The translations under genes were made by a program, and so were the position numbers. Below the pieces are notes generated by a model, which was not told the origin of the DNA, searched no databases, and saw only the letters and a program-made list of their open reading frames with translations. From contig NZ_CP049905.1 in the NCBI RefSeq assembly GCF_011305535.1, positions 3,284,001 through 3,348,000 of the forward strand: a DNA stretch of 64,000 nt, given 5' to 3'. Each line of letters opens with the position of its first letter. The first letter of the stretch is position 1. Positions 36,755 through 45,048 of the stretch are shown here, piece after piece. Source of the DNA: Diaphorobacter sp. HDW4B. Lineage in GTDB: Bacteria; Pseudomonadota; Gammaproteobacteria; Burkholderiales; Burkholderiaceae_C.

Positions 36755-39691
36755 TTATTGGCAGGCCTCGCAGCCCGGATCATCGATCGCGCAGAACTTG
36801 ATATCGGTGGCGGGAATGCTTTCGTTTTGTGCGCGTGCTGCAGCGGCTGCTGCCTCCAAAGCGTTGACTGGCGCGGCTTTCGGGGCTGCAGCAGAATTTT
36901 GCTCGTTGCCGTTCGACACTGCGTTGAGCTGTCGTCCGCTCACCGTGCTCATCTCCACGTGCGTCGCAGATTGCGTGCGCAGGTAGTACGTGGTTTTAAG
37001 ACCACGAACCCATGCGAGCTTGTAGGTCTCGTCGAGCTTTTTGCCCGATGCCCCTGCCATATAGATGTTGAGCGACTGCGCTTGATCGATCCATTTCTGG
37101 CGACGCGATGCGGCTTCGACCAACCATGTCGGCGAAACTTCGAACGCGGTGGCGTAGAGATTCTTCACGTCTTGCGGCACGCGATCAATCGGTTGCAGCG
37201 AGCCCTTGAAGTGCTTCAGGTCCATCACCATCACGTCGTCCCACAGACCCAGACGCTGCAGATCGCGCACGAGGTATTGGTTGACGACAGTGAACTCGCC
37301 GGAGAGATTCGACTTCACCGACAGGTTGCCGAACGATGGCTCGATCGATGCGTCCACGCCCACGATGTTGGAGATGGTGGCGGTCGGCGCGATCGCGATG
37401 CAGTTGGAGTTGCGCATGCCGTCCTTGGCGATCTTGTTGCGCAGGGCATCCCAGTCCAGCGTGCGCGAGCGATCCACTTCGACGTAGCCGCCGCGTTCCT
37501 GTGCGAGCAGGTCGAGCGAATCGATCGGCAGAATGCCGCGCGACCACAGCGAGCCGTCGTAGGTGGAGTACGTGCCGCGTTCCTTGGCCAGTTCGCTTGA
37601 TGCGAAGTAGGCGTAGTAGCAGATGGCTTCCATCGACTCGTCGGCGAACTGCACCGCCGCGTCGCTGGCGTAGGGGATGCGCATTTCATACAGCGCGTCC
37701 TGGAATGCCATCAGGCCCATGCCCACGGGGCGATGGCGCATGTTGGAGTCCTTGGCCTTCTGCACGGCGTAGTAGTTGATGTCGATGACGTTGTCCAGCA
37801 TGCGCATGGCGGTGCTGATCGTCTTCTTCAACTTGTCGTGATCGATCTGGCCGTCCTTGATGTGACGGGCCAGGTTCACGGAGCCGAGGTTGCAGACTGC
37901 GGTTTCGGTGTCGCTGGTGTTCAGCGTGATTTCCGTGCACAGGTTGGACGAGTGCACCACGCCCACATGTTGCTGTGGCGAACGGATGTTGCAAGGGTCC
38001 TTGAACGTGATCCATGGGTGGCCGGTCTCGAACAGCATCGAGAGCATCTTGCGCCACAGGTCGTTGGCAGGCACTTGCTTGGACAGACGCAGCTCGCCCG
38101 AAGCGGCCTTGGCTTCGTAGGCCGAGTAGGCCTTCTCGAAAGCGCCGCCGTACAGGTCGTGCAGATCAGGAACGTCGGCGGGGCTGAACAGAGTCCACTG
38201 GCCCTTTTCCATCACGCGCTTCATGAACAGATCGGGAATCCAGTTCGCCGTGTTCATGTCGTGCGTGCGGCGGCGATCGTCGCCGGTGTTCTTGCGCAGC
38301 TCGAGGAATTCTTCGATGTCCAGGTGCCAGGTTTCCAGGTACGTGCAGACCGCGCCCTTGCGCTTGCCGCCCTGGTTCACCGCGACGGCGGTGTCATTCA
38401 CCACCTTCAGGAATGGAACCACGCCTTGCGATTCGCCGTTCGTGCCCTTGATGTGCGAGCCCAGAGCGCGCACGCGAGTCCAGTCGTTGCCCAGACCGCC
38501 GGCGAACTTGGAGAGCAGCGCGTTTTCCTTGATCGACTCGTAGATGCCGTCGAGGTCGTCGGGCACGGTGGTCAGGTAGCAGGAAGACAGTTGCGAGCGC
38601 AGCGTGCCGCTGTTGAACAGTGTGGGGGTCGACGACATGAAGTCGAACGACGACAGCACTTCGTAGAACTCGATGGCGCGGGCGTTCTTGTCGGCTTCGT
38701 TCAGCGACAGGCCCATGGCGACGCGCATGAAGAACGCCTGCGGCAGTTCGATGCGGGTCTTGCGCACGTGCAGGAAGTAGCGGTCGTACAGCGTCTGCAG
38801 ACCGAGGTAGTCGAACTGCTGATCGCGCTCGGTCTTGAGTGCGGCTGCCAGACGTGGCAGGTCGTATTCCTTTACGAGGCGCTCGTCGAGCAGCTCGTTG
38901 TCCACACCCTTCTGGATGAATTGCGGGAAGTATTCGGCGTAGGCGGCCTGCATTTCTGTGGGCGCGACATCGCGGCCCAGCACTTCGCGCACGATCGTGT
39001 GCAGCAGCAGGCGGGCGGTGGCGTAGGTGTAGCCAGGATCTTTTTCGATCTTGGTGCGCGCAGCCAGAATCGCGGCCTTCAGCACTTCGTCCATCGGCAC
39101 ACCGTCGTACAGGTTGCGCATGGTTTCGGTGACGATCGGCGCAGCGGTCACGCCTTCACCGATGTTGGCGCAGGCGGCTTCAATCAGCGAGTGCAGGCGC
39201 AGCACGTCGAGTTCCACGCGCTGGCCGTTTTCCAGCACATGCATGGTCGGCACTTGTGGCAGCAGTTGCTCGCGGCGATCGGCACGTTCTTGCTTGCGGC
39301 GTTCGCGGTACAGCACGTAGGCGCGGGCCACTTCATGGTGACCACCGCGCATCAGGCCGAGTTCGACCTGGTCCTGCACGTCTTCAATATGGAAGGTGCC
39401 GCCGCCGGGACGCGAGCGGGTCAGTGCATGCACCACGGATTGAGTGAGGTTGTCCACGACTTCGCGGATGCTGGCAGACGCCGCGCCCTGGGCACCGTGC
39501 GTTGCGAGAAACGCCTTCATCATGGCGACGGCAATCTTCTGCGGCTCGAAAGGAACCACGGCGCTGTTGCGACGAATGATCTGGAATTGGGCGTAGTTTC
39601 CGACGCTCGCGGTTGCCTTTGCGGCTTCGGGAGCAGTGGATTTCGCGAGCGCAGGGCTCACCTCATTGGCTGGGGTCTGTACAGCTTGCAT
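36755..39691 (-). CDS. nrdA: Ribonucleotide reductase class Ia, alpha subunit
   Basis: Catalytic subunit (978 residues) reducing ribonucleotides. A ~35-residue Ala/Thr-rich leader is followed by the ATP-cone (from FQIIRRNSAVVPFEPQKIAV, activity control by ATP/dATP). Catalytic segments: LSSCYLTTV (substrate-site Cys), SSNLCTEITLN (Asn, thiyl Cys, Glu) and VCNLGSVNL (second redox Cys). The C-terminal cysteine pair GCEACQ shuttles electrons from thioredoxin or glutaredoxin. Transcription should start at the NrdR-controlled promoter at 39786-39814. Confidence 0.97.
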   Translation of the reverse strand: MQAVQTPANEVSPALAKSTAPEAAKATASVGNYAQFQIIRRNSAVVPFEPQKIAVAMMKAFLATHGAQGAASASIREVVDNLTQSVVHALTRSRPGGGTFHIEDVQDQVELGLMRGGHHEVARAYVLYRERRKQERADRREQLLPQVPTMHVLENGQRVELDVLRLHSLIEAACANIGEGVTAAPIVTETMRNLYDGVPMDEVLKAAILAARTKIEKDPGYTYATARLLLHTIVREVLGRDVAPTEMQAAYAEYFPQFIQKGVDNELLDERLVKEYDLPRLAAALKTERDQQFDYLGLQTLYDRYFLHVRKTRIELPQAFFMRVAMGLSLNEADKNARAIEFYEVLSSFDFMSSTPTLFNSGTLRSQLSSCYLTTVPDDLDGIYESIKENALLSKFAGGLGNDWTRVRALGSHIKGTNGESQGVVPFLKVVNDTAVAVNQGGKRKGAVCTYLETWHLDIEEFLELRKNTGDDRRRTHDMNTANWIPDLFMKRVMEKGQWTLFSPADVPDLHDLYGGAFEKAYSAYEAKAASGELRLSKQVPANDLWRKMLSMLFETGHPWITFKDPCNIRSPQQHVGVVHSSNLCTEITLNTSDTETAVCNLGSVNLARHIKDGQIDHDKLKKTISTAMRMLDNVIDINYYAVQKAKDSNMRHRPVGMGLMAFQDALYEMRIPYASDAAVQFADESMEAICYYAYFASSELAKERGTYSTYDGSLWSRGILPIDSLDLLAQERGGYVEVDRSRTLDWDALRNKIAKDGMRNSNCIAIAPTATISNIVGVDASIEPSFGNLSVKSNLSGEFTVVNQYLVRDLQRLGLWDDVMVMDLKHFKGSLQPIDRVPQDVKNLYATAFEVSPTWLVEAASRRQKWIDQAQSLNIYMAGASGKKLDETYKLAWVRGLKTTYYLRTQSATHVEMSTVSGRQLNAVSNGNEQNSAAAPKAAPVNALEAAAAAARAQNESIPATDIKFCAIDDPGCEACQ

Positions 39692-39783
39692 GTAGTCCTC
39701 TTGTATTGCTTCGAAGGCGGCTTGGCGGGCTTGGCTTTAGCCGCAAGGGCCTTCGGTGGTGATGTATCACTGATGGCAGTGAC

Positions 39784-39831
39784 ACACTATATCTAGGGTG
39801 TCTGAACTCATCAAGACACTACCTGTAGTGT
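39784..39831 (-). promoter_or_regulatory. Two NrdR boxes upstream of nrdA
   Basis: ACACTATATCTAGGGT (39784-39799) and ACACTACCTGTAGTGT (39816-39831) fit the NrdR-box consensus acaCwAtATaTwGtgt. Their centres are exactly 32 bp apart, about three helical turns, the spacing known for NrdR operators. The first covers the -10 box and the second abuts the -35, so binding of the repressor (with dATP) should block transcription of nrdAB. Confidence 0.88.
39786..39814 (-). promoter_or_regulatory. nrdAB promoter
   Basis: On the minus strand, TTGATG (39814-39809), a 17-bp spacer and TATAGT (39791-39786) form a near-consensus sigma-70 promoter. The start would be near 39779, giving a leader of about 88 nt before nrdA. 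Confidence 0.8.
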
Positions 39832-40057
39832 ATCCGCTGCAGGGTGGCCTCTGCTCGAGGTTGACAATTCAGGGCCTGCGAGGGCCTTCGAATCCGGTGC
39901 GCGATGGGTTGTGCTGACGGTGTTTGCGAGTGGGAATCACCAGTTGATGCGATCTATCCGACAATAAGCTCCGCTAGCCCGCATGCATCGGGAAAAAGCA
40001 GAGCTGAAAAAATTCCGGAGATTGCCAACTGCGGAAACCACAGTGGGGTGACGGTTG
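39832..40057. other. Gap between the NrdR boxes and ampD stop
   Basis: 226 bp upstream of the nrd promoter and downstream of ampD. I see no gene, no clear terminator hairpin and no repeat here. Confidence 0.5.
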
Positions 40058-40645
40058 CTAGTTTTGTAGTGGAAACCACCAACCCAGATCACACAAATTG
40101 TTTCGCATTTTTTGCCATTCAAATCCGGCTCCGGGATCGCCTTTGCGACCGGGCGCAATGTGCTCGTGGCCTGCGATGAAGCGGATCGAATAGCGCTGTG
40201 CGAGATCTCTGCACAGCTTGGTCAGCGCGGTGTATTGCGCCTCGGTAAAACTCTCGCCTTCCAATCCTTCCAGTTCAATGCCGATCGAGTCGTCATTGCA
40301 GTTTTCGCGTGCGCGCCAGTGCGAACGTCCGGCATGCCACGCGCGCCGATCACAATCGACGAACTGCGTGATTGTCCCACTTCTGGCGATCACGAAGTGA
40401 CTGGAAACCTCTATGCCGCGTATGGTGTTGAAGTAGGGATCCGCATCCCAATCGAGTTTGTTGGTAAAGAGGCGTTCGATGTCGCCGGTTCCATATTGCC
40501 CCGGCGGCAGGCTGATGGAGTGCACGACGACGAGGTCGATCTGCGCGCCATCGGGGCGTGGTCCGTGGTTGGGTGAGTCGACGCGGCGGGCCGGGGCATA
40601 CCAGCCGCCGTGCCATGCACTTGCGGGCTTACTCGCTTTCGACAT
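40058..40645 (-). CDS. ampD: 1,6-anhydro-N-acetylmuramyl-L-alanine amidase AmpD
   Basis: Cytoplasmic zinc amidase that removes the peptide from anhydro-muropeptides during murein recycling. Its loss typically derepresses AmpC. The product is 195 residues. Zinc-binding His residues lie in VVVHSISLPPGQYG and IAGHEHIAPGRKGDPG, and the core DDSIGIELEGLEG is typical. The ATG at 40645 lies inside the end of pilR (17-bp overlap), so the gene is coupled to the pilSR operon and not to nrd. Mpl at 25662 acts downstream in the same recycling route. Confidence 0.95.
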   Translation of the reverse strand: MSKASKPASAWHGGWYAPARRVDSPNHGPRPDGAQIDLVVVHSISLPPGQYGTGDIERLFTNKLDWDADPYFNTIRGIEVSSHFVIARSGTITQFVDCDRRAWHAGRSHWRARENCNDDSIGIELEGLEGESFTEAQYTALTKLCRDLAQRYSIRFIAGHEHIAPGRKGDPGAGFEWQKMRNNLCDLGWWFPLQN

Positions 40646-42167
40646 GGTCCGTGCCGCCTTCGGCTTCTGAGATGTTCAGCCGCTCGATGCGGTAGCGGAT
40701 CTGGCGTAGGCTGATGCCCAGGCGCGCCGCTGTCGCCGTGCGGTTGAAGCTGGACTCGCGCAGCGCGCGCACGAGGATGTCGCGCTCCTGCTTGTCGAGC
40801 CAAGCCTGCAGATCATGCGGCAGTGCGGTATGGGCAGGATAGGGCGAAGGCGCATCGGCGGTATGGCCGACCGTTCTGTCGCTGGCATCACTTGGCGCTG
40901 CGAGGACCGGCGACGGCGCGACAGGTGCGGGCTCCGGCATCGCTCCGGCCCCGGCGGCGGGTGGATCGACGAACAGCTCGTCTCCATCGCTGAGCGCGAC
41001 GGCGCGGTGCAGCAGGTTTTCCAGTTCGCGCACATTGCCGGGCAGCGAATGCATGGCGATGCGCTGCAAGGCCTTGTCGGTGAGTTGAGGGACGGGCACG
41101 CCCGAGTCCTGCTCGATGCGCTGCAGCAAAGCTTTGCACAGCGCGGGAAGGTCCTCGCGGCGTTCGCGCAGCGGCGGGATCAGCACCTCGATGACGTTGA
41201 GTCGGTAGTACAGATCCTGGCGGAAGTTGCCGGCCTGCACTTCGGCGGCGAGGTCTTTGTGCGTGGCGCTGACGATGCGCACATCCACGGTTTCTTCCTG
41301 CGTCGCGCCGAGCGGGCGAATGCTGCGCTCCTGAATCGCGCGCAGCAGCTTGGACTGCATGGCCAGTGGCAGGTCGCCGATTTCGTCGAGGAACAGCGTG
41401 CCGCCTTGCGCCGCCTGAAAGAAGCCTTCGCGGTCGGCGGTCGCGCCGGTGTACGAGCCCTTGCGTGCGCCAAAGAATTCGGCTTCGAGAAGATTTTCGG
41501 GAATCGCACTGCAGTTCACGGCAATCATCGGGCCGTCAGCGCGCTGGCTGCTGCCATGCAGCGCACGTGCGACCAGTTCCTTGCCGGTGCCGGATTCGCC
41601 GCGCACCAGAACCGGAGCCATGCTGCGCGCGACCTTGGCGATGCGCTGCTTCACATTGCGCATGGCTTCGGAGTCACCAACCAGAAGTCGCATGACGGGC
41701 GATGCGATCTGGGTGTCGTTGTCTGGGGCGGCCTTGGCGTCGGCTTCCTGCACACGTTGCGTTGCCGCAGGTTGACCGGGTGCTGGAACGCCGCCGGCTC
41801 CCTGCACGGCCGATGCCACGACCGAGCGGAATTGCTTGAGATCGACCGGCTTGGTCAGATAGTCGAACGCGCCTGCACGCAGCGCCTCCACCGCGTTTTC
41901 TGCCGAACCGTACGCCGTCATCACCACGCAGCGTTCGCGCCGCTGGTTCTCGCGCAGATGCAGCAGCACTTCCATGCCGTAGCCGTCGGGCAGGCGCATG
42001 TCGCTGATCACCACATCGAACTGCTGCACGCGCAATTGCTGGCGCGCTTCCTCCACCGAACCTGCGGTTTCGACGCGGTAGCCCTCGCGCAGCAGCGTGA
42101 GTTCGTAGAGCGTCCTCAGGTCGGGCTCATCGTCGATGACAAGAATGGAGGCGGCGTATGCAGGCAT
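40629..42167 (-). CDS. pilR: Sigma-54-dependent response regulator PilR
   Basis: NtrC-type activator of type IV pilin transcription. It is 512 residues. The receiver domain has acidic residues IDDEP (12-14) and phosphoacceptor Asp56 in VVISDMRLPDG. A ~30-residue linker leads to the AAA+ domain with Walker A GESGTGKE (190-197), the sigma-54 contact loop GSYTGA (237-242) and Walker B GGTLFLDEIGD. The C-terminal Fis-type HTH reads FNRTATAARLGISLRQIRYR. It follows pilS by 15 bp. Its target pilA is not in the window. Confidence 0.94.
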   Translation of the reverse strand: MPAYAASILVIDDEPDLRTLYELTLLREGYRVETAGSVEEARQQLRVQQFDVVISDMRLPDGYGMEVLLHLRENQRRERCVVMTAYGSAENAVEALRAGAFDYLTKPVDLKQFRSVVASAVQGAGGVPAPGQPAATQRVQEADAKAAPDNDTQIASPVMRLLVGDSEAMRNVKQRIAKVARSMAPVLVRGESGTGKELVARALHGSSQRADGPMIAVNCSAIPENLLEAEFFGARKGSYTGATADREGFFQAAQGGTLFLDEIGDLPLAMQSKLLRAIQERSIRPLGATQEETVDVRIVSATHKDLAAEVQAGNFRQDLYYRLNVIEVLIPPLRERREDLPALCKALLQRIEQDSGVPVPQLTDKALQRIAMHSLPGNVRELENLLHRAVALSDGDELFVDPPAAGAGAMPEPAPVAPSPVLAAPSDASDRTVGHTADAPSPYPAHTALPHDLQAWLDKQERDILVRALRESSFNRTATAARLGISLRQIRYRIERLNISEAEGGTDHVESE

Positions 42168-42182
42168 GTGTTCGTCGGAGTC

Positions 42183-43883
42183 TCAAACCATGATTGTGTC
42201 AAAAAGCGAAGGCGTCCCCGGAAGCTGCAGTGATTTGCGGAAGGTGACGATGAAGGCGTTGCCTTCGATTTCACCGCGATGCAGGGTCAGCGTGCTGCGT
42301 TCGTAGCGGATGGATGCGCCGTGGCGGCTGCACAGCTCTCTACATATATAGAGGCCCAATCCGCTGGAGCGGCTTTCCGAGGAGAAGAACGGCTCGAACA
42401 GATGCTGCTCCACCGATTTTTCGAGCGGCGCACCGTCGCTCCACACCTGCACGAAGGCGAGGCCGTCGGGCGTGGTGCTGGTGTGGATGCACATCGAATC
42501 GGGATGCGGGCCCATGTAGCGCAGCGCGTTGTCCATGAGATTCACGAGCACGCGGCGCAGGTGGTCGATCTCGAAGTTCACCTCCATGGCGGGCGTGTGC
42601 AGCGTGAGCAAGGCGTGGCGGCGCTGGGCGTCGTGCGTCTGCCAGTCGCCAAAAATCTGGGCGACGGAATTGTCCAGCGCGATGGCTGCTGCCGGCGCGT
42701 TGTCGATCTGGTGGCGCACGCGCGCGATGTCCAGCACTTCCTCGGTGATGCGCGTGAGCCGGTCGGCGTTCTGCTTGACCATCTGGCTCAGGCGCAATTG
42801 CATGGCGTCGGTCAGATCTTCTTCGAGCAGCGCGTTGGCCTGGATGATGGCGGCGAGCGGATTGCGGATTTCGTGCGCGACGGCGGCCGACATGCGACCC
42901 ATCGCAGCGAGCTTCTCGGTGCGCAGGCGCGCTTCCATTTCGCGCAGATCCTGCAGGAACACCACGCAGAGCGGATCGGTGGACTCGCTGGAATCACTGC
43001 TCGTGGGCTGGTAGGTGTGGTGCGAGGTCAGCCAGGTGCGCACGCGCAACCCCATGGGGCTGTGTCCGGGATGCGCGATGTCCAGATCGGTCGATTGCTG
43101 TGTGCCGCTGTCGAACGTGCGGCGCACCAGTTCCAGCAACGGAGACCAGTTGACCTGCGGGCGCAGATCGAATGGCATGCTGGTCGGAGCGGCATCGCCC
43201 ATCAGCAACCTGGCCGATGGGTTGGCAAGGCGCACCTGGTCCAGTCGGTCCATCACCAGCACGCCTTCGCTCAGATGCTGCATGACCAGCGCGCTCACAT
43301 CTTCCTGCGTCTGCGCCGCCATGCGACTGCGCTGCGCGATCTCGTGCTCGGTGCGCAGTTTGACCGAGAGCTGATGCGCCAGATAGGTGACGATGAAGAA
43401 GCCGACGCCCGTGAGCGCCGCCTGCACATAGCGCTGAACGGGGTCGCCCAGCGCCCGTTGATCGAACCACAGGGCCCCTACCAGCAGCACAATGGTGATC
43501 ACCGAGGTGGTGCCGAGTGCCGTCATCAGCGTGCCCAGCATGCCGGCCATCAGCACGGGCAGCGCAAAGAGCGGCATGAAGCTCAGCGTGTCGGTCGCGA
43601 AGAACTGCAGGTAGCTGAACAGGGCGATGTCCACACCGATGGTGGGCAGCCATTGCGGTCCGGGCTGGGGCGAGGGAACGTTGCGCGAGACGATGCGCAC
43701 GGCCAGTGTCAGCGCCAGATAGCCCAGCGCGGCGGCCAGCGTGTCCGGATTGGTGGGCAGATGCCAGATCAGACCCGCACCTTGTTGCATGGCCAGCAGC
43801 AGGGCGACCATCACGCGGCCGTTCAGAAACGCCAGCCAGATGCGCAGAAAAGTGTTGTTGCCGATGCGTGGGCTATGGAGCAC
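42183..43883 (-). CDS. pilS: Sensor histidine kinase PilS
   Basis: 566-residue membrane kinase. About five to six hydrophobic segments occupy residues ~20-175. A PAS-like region follows (EDVSALVMQHLSEGVLVMDR), then HisKA with the phospho-acceptor His337 in AVAHEIRNPLAAI and an HATPase domain (DNALRYM, SRSSGLGLYICREL). Pairing with PilR identifies it. In Pseudomonas, PilS senses pilin in the membrane. The assigned start is GTG; it gives the family-like N-terminus, but a nearby alternative cannot be excluded. Confidence 0.92.
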   Translation of the reverse strand: MLHSPRIGNNTFLRIWLAFLNGRVMVALLLAMQQGAGLIWHLPTNPDTLAAALGYLALTLAVRIVSRNVPSPQPGPQWLPTIGVDIALFSYLQFFATDTLSFMPLFALPVLMAGMLGTLMTALGTTSVITIVLLVGALWFDQRALGDPVQRYVQAALTGVGFFIVTYLAHQLSVKLRTEHEIAQRSRMAAQTQEDVSALVMQHLSEGVLVMDRLDQVRLANPSARLLMGDAAPTSMPFDLRPQVNWSPLLELVRRTFDSGTQQSTDLDIAHPGHSPMGLRVRTWLTSHHTYQPTSSDSSESTDPLCVVFLQDLREMEARLRTEKLAAMGRMSAAVAHEIRNPLAAIIQANALLEEDLTDAMQLRLSQMVKQNADRLTRITEEVLDIARVRHQIDNAPAAAIALDNSVAQIFGDWQTHDAQRRHALLTLHTPAMEVNFEIDHLRRVLVNLMDNALRYMGPHPDSMCIHTSTTPDGLAFVQVWSDGAPLEKSVEQHLFEPFFSSESRSSGLGLYICRELCSRHGASIRYERSTLTLHRGEIEGNAFIVTFRKSLQLPGTPSLFDTIMV

Positions 43884-43911
43884 AGCGTTGTCCCGATCCG
43901 ATGTCGGCGAC

Positions 43912-44151
43912 TCAGGCCGGACCCTGGCGCTGATGCTCTGCGCTGCAGTAGTGCTTGCCGCCTTGCTCCAGCGCTTCGGTCTTGGGCATCATCAGGCCGC
44001 AGCGGGCGCAGGGCACCATTTCCTGCGGAATGCGCGGCGTGCCGGGCGGCGCGCGGTGCGGTGGTTTGGCGGCAGAGCCACTGTCGATGCGCTGCTTGCG
44101 CCAGACGTTGTAGGCGATGATCAGAACGATCAGGACGAGAAGGTATTTCAT
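43912..44151 (-). CDS. PP0621-family small zinc-ribbon membrane protein
   Basis: 79 residues. One N-terminal membrane helix (MKYLLVLIVLIIAYNVW) is followed by a basic/Pro linker and a C-terminal metal-binding motif MVPCARCGLMMPKTEAL...HYCSAEH (CxxC...C..H). Function is unknown. The gene begins one base after the stop of the CcsA-like gene and 28 bp before pilS, so it is part of the ccsA-PP0621-pilS-pilR-ampD transcript. Confidence 0.85.
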   Translation of the reverse strand: MKYLLVLIVLIIAYNVWRKQRIDSGSAAKPPHRAPPGTPRIPQEMVPCARCGLMMPKTEALEQGGKHYCSAEHQRQGPA

Positions 44152-44152
44152 G

Positions 44153-44953
44153 TCAGTTGCCAGCGCGTGCGAGCAGCACTTCCATCACGAAGCGCGATCC
44201 GGCATAGGCCAGCAGCAGCAGCGCCGCGCCGGCATACAGCATGCGAACGGCGCTGTGACCGCGCCAGCCAAAGCGCGAGCGGCCGATCAGCAGCACGGCA
44301 AAGGTAATCCACGACAGCACGGAGAACACCGATTTGTGATCCCAGATCCAGGCGCGGCCGTACAGCACTTCGCCGAAGAACCAGCCAGCGACCAGCGTGG
44401 CCGTCAGCACCACGAAGCCCGCCGTCACGAAGCGGAATGTCAGGCGCTCCAGCGTGAGCAGCGGCATGCCGCTCGGTGAATCGGCGGCGAGGCGAATCTG
44501 CTTTTCGGCGCGCGTCATCAGCCATGCGTGCACGACGGCGGCGGCAAACAGGCCGTACGAGGCAATGCCCAGCGTGAGGTGCAGCGGCAACCAGGGTGAC
44601 GACAGCGCATGCAGCGGCTTGCCCGGAAAGATCACTGCGAGCAGCACGATGGCCGCGCCGAGCAGCGAAAGCACCCAGAGAGCGCGCAGTTGCGGGAAGA
44701 ACTGGCGCTCCACCAGATAGGCAACCAGCATCAGCCAGGCCGTCATCGACAGGGCAGACGCAAAACCGAAATGGGGAGACTCACCCATCAGCCCCCAGGC
44801 GATGGAGATGCCGTGCAGCACCCAAGCGGCAATCAGGGCCGCACGGGCCTGGGACGAGGAAAATTTGGAGCCAGCGATGGCCGAGATCACATAGGCTACA
44901 GCCGCTGCCAAGGCCAATAGCCATCCGAGTGGTGAAGCACTGGGTAAAATCAT
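44153..44953 (-). CDS. CcsA/YpjD-like cytochrome c assembly-type membrane protein
   Basis: 266 residues with eight predicted hydrophobic segments from MILPSASPLGWLLALAAAVAY. The conserved GRAWIWDHKSVFSVLSW, a relative of the CcsA/CcmC WWD-type heme-handling loop, places it in the cytochrome c assembly superfamily. It most resembles YpjD, whose role is not established. The true start is 44953. The 28-codon upstream extension overlaps the ffh promoter region. It is divergent from ffh. TAAACT eight bases before the ATG could give a leaderless start. Confidence 0.85.
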   Translation of the reverse strand: MILPSASPLGWLLALAAAVAYVISAIAGSKFSSSQARAALIAAWVLHGISIAWGLMGESPHFGFASALSMTAWLMLVAYLVERQFFPQLRALWVLSLLGAAIVLLAVIFPGKPLHALSSPWLPLHLTLGIASYGLFAAAVVHAWLMTRAEKQIRLAADSPSGMPLLTLERLTFRFVTAGFVVLTATLVAGWFFGEVLYGRAWIWDHKSVFSVLSWITFAVLLIGRSRFGWRGHSAVRMLYAGAALLLLAYAGSRFVMEVLLARAGN

Positions 44954-45048
44954 AGACTTACAGTTTAGCCTTTCGCCCGCGTTCGTCGGGCCAAACATTG
45001 CAGCATCCCTTGCCGATTTGGCCTGAATGCTGCCCATGGAGCATCCGC

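Noticed and set aside
37733-39796. A 687-codon open frame on the plus strand opposite nrdA, and similar long antisense frames elsewhere (e.g. 2188-3783, 13807-15372, 48251-49453).
   Set aside because: They are by-products of high GC at third positions of the real genes on the other strand. Their products are His/Arg/Val-rich without family motifs.
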